NCBI GenBank assembly: GCA_007922305.1
Contig: ML677364.1
Location: forward strand, 20,939,326-21,003,325
Origin: Dermatemys mawii
Taxonomy: Eukaryota; Chordata; Testudines; Dermatemydidae
Length of the DNA stretch: 64,000 nucleotides
Direction of reading: 5' to 3'
The stretch's first letter is position 1. Every line of letters starts with the position of its first letter. The position numbers and the translations under genes were made by a program. The notes under the pieces are model-generated. The model ran no database searches and was not told the DNA's origin. It was given only the letters and a program-made list of their open reading frames with translations. This document shows, in pieces, positions 58,311 to 64,000 of this stretch.

Positions 58311-60944
58311 AAGATCAATATTTGTGACCCTTCTACAAAAACTCCCCATAGTGACCTCAGCAGCACCTCTCTTCTGTATACTGGACCTCCTGCAAGCAAA
58401 ATGAGTTTTCCATCCCTGATATCAGTGCACTAGGATTCTGGCAGGGCCTACAAAATTGCTCAATTGCTGAGCATTATTTTACTAATGCTTTTAGCTAATG
58501 TTTAGAATAGAGAAAAAGAGCCCCATTCAATTAAGTGAGAAGAAGTGAATAAGAAATCAGTAATAGACAAGAAAACCAGTAAAGGTTGACATTCGGTGGA
58601 GATTTCTTTCCATGTTTTCCTGTTGACCTCACAGACTGTAAGCTGAAGAGCACTGAGTACATTAAAGGAAAGGACACAATCTCACTTGATCCTGTGACCA
58701 CTGGCAATATCTTATGAAGATAATATACAGGCTTGAAAGGGAAAAACTGCAACACCATCCTGATACCCTGGAGGTTTGGTCTGGTGTAATGCCATTTAAC
58801 CAGAGCTCTGTGAGGGTTAAAATGGCCTTATGGAATTTATAGTAGGTCATGACTGGAACTCTTTTCAGGGCAAAGTTTTAGGGCAAAAGACTTTTTGTCT
58901 GAGAACCTGAAAAAGAGGCAGGTAATGTCTCAAGGTTTCTCTTCTTTCTTCAGGCAACTATTCAAGCCCAGCCAAAGCTCCTAAATCCTCCTCAAAGTGT
59001 TCTTTAATTGGAGGTGTGGAACAGTCCTGGTATCTATTTTCAGATGAATAATGCTGAAGGATCAAATATTTACAAACCCAGTTTAAATCCACATGGTATC
59101 ATTGTTCAGTATCAAACCTGTAAGATTTGAGACAAGGGACTTCATGACATTAAGGGAAGTTACTTCAATAAATAACTATTTGAAGGGATTATGAGGGTGG
59201 GTCAGCAGTGAATAGTCAGGGGAGTAGAACAGAGGATTTATAAAGTATAAACAATTCCTGCTAATTATCATGTCTGATTGATTGTGCTATGTGCACCTTC
59301 ATGGTCTGAAGTCAAAGGTCATTTCAGTTAATAGGGGAGGTGGCAGGGTGGATCCACTGTTTACCTGGATTAATTTCTGCTGAGGTCACCTGGCAAATGA
59401 GACGACACTTGTTCACATCATAAAAAGCGCCACACCATCCGGCACAACAGTGAGCCGCAGCCCAGAAGGAGCACAAGACTGCCAAAGGGCATAGTTAGCA
59501 GGTCAGGCTGAGGAGCATTAGCAGAGCTATGTAGCGAAGTCTGCTTGCACTACAACTGGTTCTAGTCAATTCTATGAGTCATGCACTTGGAGAAGGGCCA
59601 GCTTCACACAAAATCATTAAAGGGGGAATAAAAAACAAGAGGTCAATTCACTCTAACAGTGCAGGACACATTAACCTTTCAGCAGCCGGTGGGGAGTTGA
59701 CTAGGCTCCAAAAGAGTTTCATGTGACACCATGAGCCAAGATAACCTGCCTCCCGCTGCATGCAGAGGGGCTCTGGGCAGTTGATGGAGCAGGTCGCTGG
59801 CAGAGCATGTCAGGGCAGAGGGCTCCAGTGAGATACTGAGGAGCAGGGAGATGACTGATTAGGGGAGCAGAAAGGGGAAAAAAAGAGAGATGATCAGGGA
59901 GCCAAACATCTCAGGAGCGGGAGGCTTGGAAGTGAAGCTGAGTAGGCAGAACAAGTTGGAAAAATAGCAAGGTGAGGGTTGGAGAGCCAAAAACATGGGG
60001 ATCCACAGGGAAGACAGCTACTGTGGAGGATCTGTTTCTCCTGCTCCCCTCCTCACTCTAAAATGCACAGAAGGGCAGGAAAAGAAAGAGGATAAGGACA
60101 AGGAGACAATGCAGTTGTACAGAGAGTGTTTAACAAAGGCCTCTCTGGAGAGCCCTACACAACAGCCAGTCTTGTCACTGTTGGAAGTAATCTCTGAGTG
60201 TTCAAACAATGCAGAACTTGCAGTGTACATTATATAAGGCCAGGGTCAGTTCACACACTCACAAAAGCACAGTCAAGTGTCTGAAAAGGTAATTAGGAAG
60301 AGTGGGATTTGCTTGGCAGGTCTCGATAACTTTTCTGGAATCATTCTGATCTATTGTATAAATCAGAACAAGGAGAGTTTTTTAAAAAAGATTTTTCTTG
60401 AAAGACTATTTACTCATTTGGAACAGTTATACTCCACTATATCAATAAACAATAAGGGAGTACAGTTTTGTGAATTATTTGGCTGAGGCTTTTCCACACA
60501 GAGGGGTCTATTCTTCACTTTTTGTGTGCACGAGAGACAGAGTTCCATAAGTATGAACAGAAGCTATGTGCCTGCATCAAGAGTAGAATAGGCCCTTTTA
60601 AGTCCTTACAGCATTCAGATACAGAAGATATACTATTATGAAAAGTAAATTGCAAAGACAGCAGAATTTAGTATATACAATTTATATAGTTTAAATTATA
60701 AACCAAGGGGAAAAAGGAATCAAAGTAATTTCTATTTACTTCTTTTTATTACTACATTTCAAAGCCATATTCTTTTCAGGTTGCAAAAACATAAATAATT
60801 CCCGAACTGAGACTCTTTATATCATGTTTCAAACCAGATCTAATTTTTACATCTGAGTGAACAACACAAGAAAGCAAAGGTTTCTAACAAATTCTATCAC
60901 ACCCACTGACTGCAGCATTAGGAGGCCCCACTATGAATAATAGA

Positions 60945-61490
60945 GCTGTGCGGAGAATGGTAATCTGTTTTGCTGAGGATTTCAGAATTCTGAAATTTGG
61001 TTTCATTCCAATTTGGAAAGAAAACCACAAATTTTGAAATTTTCTGTGAAACAGACTACAAAAAATTCATTTTGGAACATATAAACTGTTTTGATAACTG
61101 TAAAATAAAATTCCTCCTAGCAAGCAGACAGAGAGCCAGGAGTCTGGAAACCCACTGAGCCAAGACCATCAGAACTTGGTAGCTCCCAGGGCTTCCATGG
61201 TTTTTGCTTCCCATCACACATCAGGCAGGTAGCTGAAGATCTGGGAGCCTGGAACCTGGATTCATCGGTAATCTACCAGGTGAGCTACCAAGAAGCTGGC
61301 ATGGAATTAGGCAGGATTCAAAATTTGCCTGAGAGGCAGGGTTCCACTGTAGCTTTGCCTGGGTTCCATCAGTCGAAATTAAACTGCCTCTGTGAAAGAT
61401 TCCAATTTAATCAAATCTGCATTCTCTGATGGCAAACCATCCCCCTGGAGAACTTCCAACCAGCTCTATAATTATCTCAAGTGAATCTCA
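60945..61490. repeat. Unclassified dispersed repeat, second copy, with tRNA-like boxes
   Basis: ATTCTGAAATTTGGTTTCAT, CCAATTTGGAAAGAAAACCA and GCATTCTCTGATGGCAAACC match the 57770 copy. On the minus strand, TAGCTCACCTGGTAGA (61287-61272) resembles a Pol III box A and GGTTCCAGGCTCC (61256-61244) a box B, but only about 15 nt separate them, shorter than in a tRNA. Confidence 0.45.
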
Positions 61491-61679
61491 CTAACATTCC
61501 AACTGCACAAGAAAAGGAGAACAGTTTGGATAGTAGTACAGTGCCTCACTATTTAATTGGCAGAGGACAAAACTGCACATTTAATACTTTCACTTTAAAT
61601 GTTCACTTGTACAATCTTCTGAATAAATGCAGCAACCTGCTTTTTAAAAATTGAAAATGTTGCAAACCTTCTGGTGTCA

Positions 61680-61755
61680 GAGTCTCAGCTGGTGAAAACT
61701 CTCCACTGTAGTCAGTGGAGCTACTTCAACTTATACCAGCTGAGAATCTGCGTCC
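61680..61755. repeat. Short palindromic repeat (CAGCTGGTG...TATACCAGCTG)
   Basis: CAGAGTCTCAGCTGGTGAAA, CTGTAGTCAGTGGAGCTACT and ATACCAGCTGAGAATCTG form an imperfect palindrome; relatives at 14990 and 48225. Confidence 0.6.
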
Positions 61756-64000
61756 TTTAATACGGAGTTCACATTACTGTAAAGTAAGAAATGTTACTAA
61801 TGCACACTACTCAGGGTAATCTATGAGCCACAATTCAAAACATTTCAAAGTAATGATTTAAGCTTTGACTTTATGTAATTTCCCCTCCCTCCCAGTCAAA
61901 CTAAACCAAAACCTTGCCAGTTTTTCTATTTATATTCCACATTTCCATGAAAAAATGCTCCCCACTGATGTACTCTAACTGGGTAAACCAGAAGTTTTGC
62001 ATGCAAAACTGATTGATGAATGCTGGCTTCAAAGTATATAAATATATATCTTCCTCCTGATGCCTGCACAACAGACCTTCAAGTGCCTGCTGATAGTGTG
62101 TTCCTTCTTTAACCAGCTCCAACCTATGGCCTGATCTTGCATTCCATGCACTCCCAAAACTACTGTGGACTTGAGTGAGAGCTTTGGGTGCGTAAGGAAT
62201 GCAAGGCCAGGCTCCTACTTTGGAAGTTCCTCTTGGTACAAACCATATCTTCATTCCCTGAACTGGACCACTGTCCCAATAGCCATATTTTGAGGCAACA
62301 GTTGGAGGAAGTGAATCCTTTTTACTGGAAGGTGGGAGATGAAGAAAATGACCACATGGAGAGAGGGGAGACTGAAAACTCTGAGATAACCCTGTCATAT
62401 GACTGCCAGCATTCAATGATGCTCTGTAACCTGGCATCATGCTGGCAGGAAGATGACAAGTTTCCCTTCTAGCAGGGTACCAGAGAAGGAAGGGTTGGTG
62501 TTGGAGTCTGTCTGCAGCAATATTTTTGCCCAGGTCTCGGACGAGGCTTTGGAGGAATCAAAGGGCTTGTGGAAGTAACTATTTCCCAAGTTTAGATTTG
62601 AATGTTCAAATCTTGACCAAAGACTTCTGAATGGACAAAACAGGTTGAGGATTTATTCTTAGACTCCTGGCTGAGCCATCCAAAAGGGAGGGGAGGGGAA
62701 AACCACTTTGTCCTGTGACAGCAACATTCAGGGCACCCAAGAAGTGTGCACCAGAAAAAGGCCTAGCCATGAGCATTATCTTGTCTCAGAAATCTCTTAC
62801 CCATCAATGCTTTCTTAGTCATGAACCTCGGTAGCCAAACATTTAATGACACTCTTCAAGATATCATTTGATGTGTTAGCTGCATGATTCCCAAGGTAAA
62901 TAATTTATGTGACTTATTGGGGAGTATGACTGACACAATCTTGTTGGGCTGCAGCAAGGCCATCCAATAATAGCGGCCCCAGGATATGTGAGGCATATAT
63001 AACTGACTTTGTCTGGGCTACTGTAGCCACCCTAAAAATGTAGGAGGCATTAATGGCTGATGCTGGTAGACTAATTGAGTGCTCTTTCCATCTTCGTACT
63101 GAGTGTTTGTAAGCAATCTGTTTACTTCCAGAGGGGAGTGGGGGGAAGATTCAGTGCATGAGGCTATATGGCTATTCCTAGGGGAGTCTACCTTTCTGAG
63201 GAGATTTGGAGAATGAGACTTTCTAGCAAGCAAAAACCAGTTGCTTATCTGAAGTGTGTTCAGAGATACTGACTTCCCCCCTCCAAAATGTTCTAAATAT
63301 CCACCGAAGGTATCAACTACATACTTGATCAGGTAATTCCAGTTATTATTAGTGATCCTTGGATAGGCTTCAGGAGAAGGTGGATCAATTTCTAAGGCAG
63401 ATTATTAATTATTATTATTATGTGTACAAAGATAATACCCACGGGAATCGGAGGTATAAGGGAGTGGCTGTTCAAACACCTAAAAAGACAGTCCCTGCCC
63501 AAATGGCAAATGAACATGATCCTCCTCCAAGTCAGAGCCTACAGTAAAGATGGGACTGGAGGGGGTGGAGAAGAGTGAAGGATTTCCTGTGGCCTGTTCC
63601 AAAGCAAAACAGCTGTGAGAAAACAGAGAGGGCGACTGGACTTTGAGAGGTGTGGCATCTTCAGTGCTGAAATTTCACTGGGGAAGAGGACTGTATTAGA
63701 ATAGGGCCCCCATATCACCTAAAAGAAATGCAATAGGCCTATTCAACAATGCAATAACCCTAGGGACCAGGATCTGTCTTTTCTTGTGCCTGTTCACCTC
63801 CTGCTGTCTGCAAAGAAACTGGCCACAGTTCTGCTCCTCCTGTGTAGCATTGCTAAAGAATCATCTAGGACGGCAGCTAAAAGTAAAGAGCTGGCTGATG
63901 CACATACTCCTGTTTGGGCAGCAAGAAGCTGCCATCATAGGATAGGAGTTCTTGGCCTGCATTCAGTACAGGCACAAACCTCTAATGGAGGTAGCCTCCA

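Larger units (their letters stand above)
41880..64000 (-). other. AFF3 upstream intron (incomplete)
   Basis: Presumed AFF3 intron 5' of the serine-rich exon. I searched by eye on the minus strand for the preceding AFF3 exon (the LEDDLKLSSDEE region) and found nothing convincing. The 44.3-46.0, 46.9-47.7, 49.2-52.3, 53.0-55.5, 58.4-60.9 and 61.8-64.0 kb stretches hold only non-recognisable open frames. Confidence 0.55.

Noticed and set aside
61901..62440. 179-codon open frame on the minus strand
   Set aside because: No recognisable domain, no clear splice context, and an overlapping frame on the other strand. It contains a piece that looks like a common reptile repeat. Left unannotated.
41880..64000. 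The preceding AFF3 exon (LEDDLKLSSDEE region)
   Set aside because: I looked for it on the minus strand and found no segment with the coding pattern and splice sites; it probably lies beyond 64000 or is too short to see by eye.

Overview
The window is vertebrate genomic DNA, most probably from a turtle. It holds one recognisable gene, AFF3 (LAF4), on the minus strand. Eight internal coding exons lie at 41879-41714, 33893-32853, 29407-29283, 26253-26052, 23415-23291, 10346-10283, 5175-5039 and 1986-1915. All have AG/GT borders and their codon phases chain without a break, giving about 643 codons. They run from the poly-serine tract in the middle of the protein to partway into the C-terminal homology domain. 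The N-terminal exons lie beyond the high-coordinate end and the last C-terminal exons beyond the low end. Everything else is intron of this gene, and I found no second protein-coding gene.

The turtle assignment is an inference from repeat content. The introns carry CR1 LINE 3' ends, tRNA-derived SINEs resembling the tortoise Pol III SINE, solo endogenous LTRs, and many short non-autonomous DNA transposons of hAT, Harbinger-like, mariner-like and Tigger-like type, plus old MIR-like copies. No species call is possible from the sequence alone.

Layout. 1-10 kb: three C-terminal exons (the third begins at 10283), a CR1 fragment, a 637-bp Harbinger-like element, a GC-rich Tigger-like element, and a long-TIR element split by two SINEs. 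10-23 kb: the largest complete intron, with a decayed LINE reverse transcriptase cut by a solo LTR and two hAT elements with very C-rich cores. 23-34 kb: four AFF3 exons including the 1,041-bp exon, with a dense cluster of nested insertions (hAT, SINE plus hAT, LTR) ending about 115 bp from that exon. 34-42 kb: a second solo LTR in the sense orientation of AFF3, a GA microsatellite, a CR1 copy and the serine-rich exon. 42-64 kb: incomplete upstream intron with more CR1, hAT, Harbinger-like and mariner-like elements and a perfect 37-bp snapback repeat.

The most notable structures are several insertions with exact target-site duplications, a nested hAT-in-SINE event, the sense-oriented LTR inside AFF3, and three copies of a repeat with a hammerhead-ribozyme-like core.
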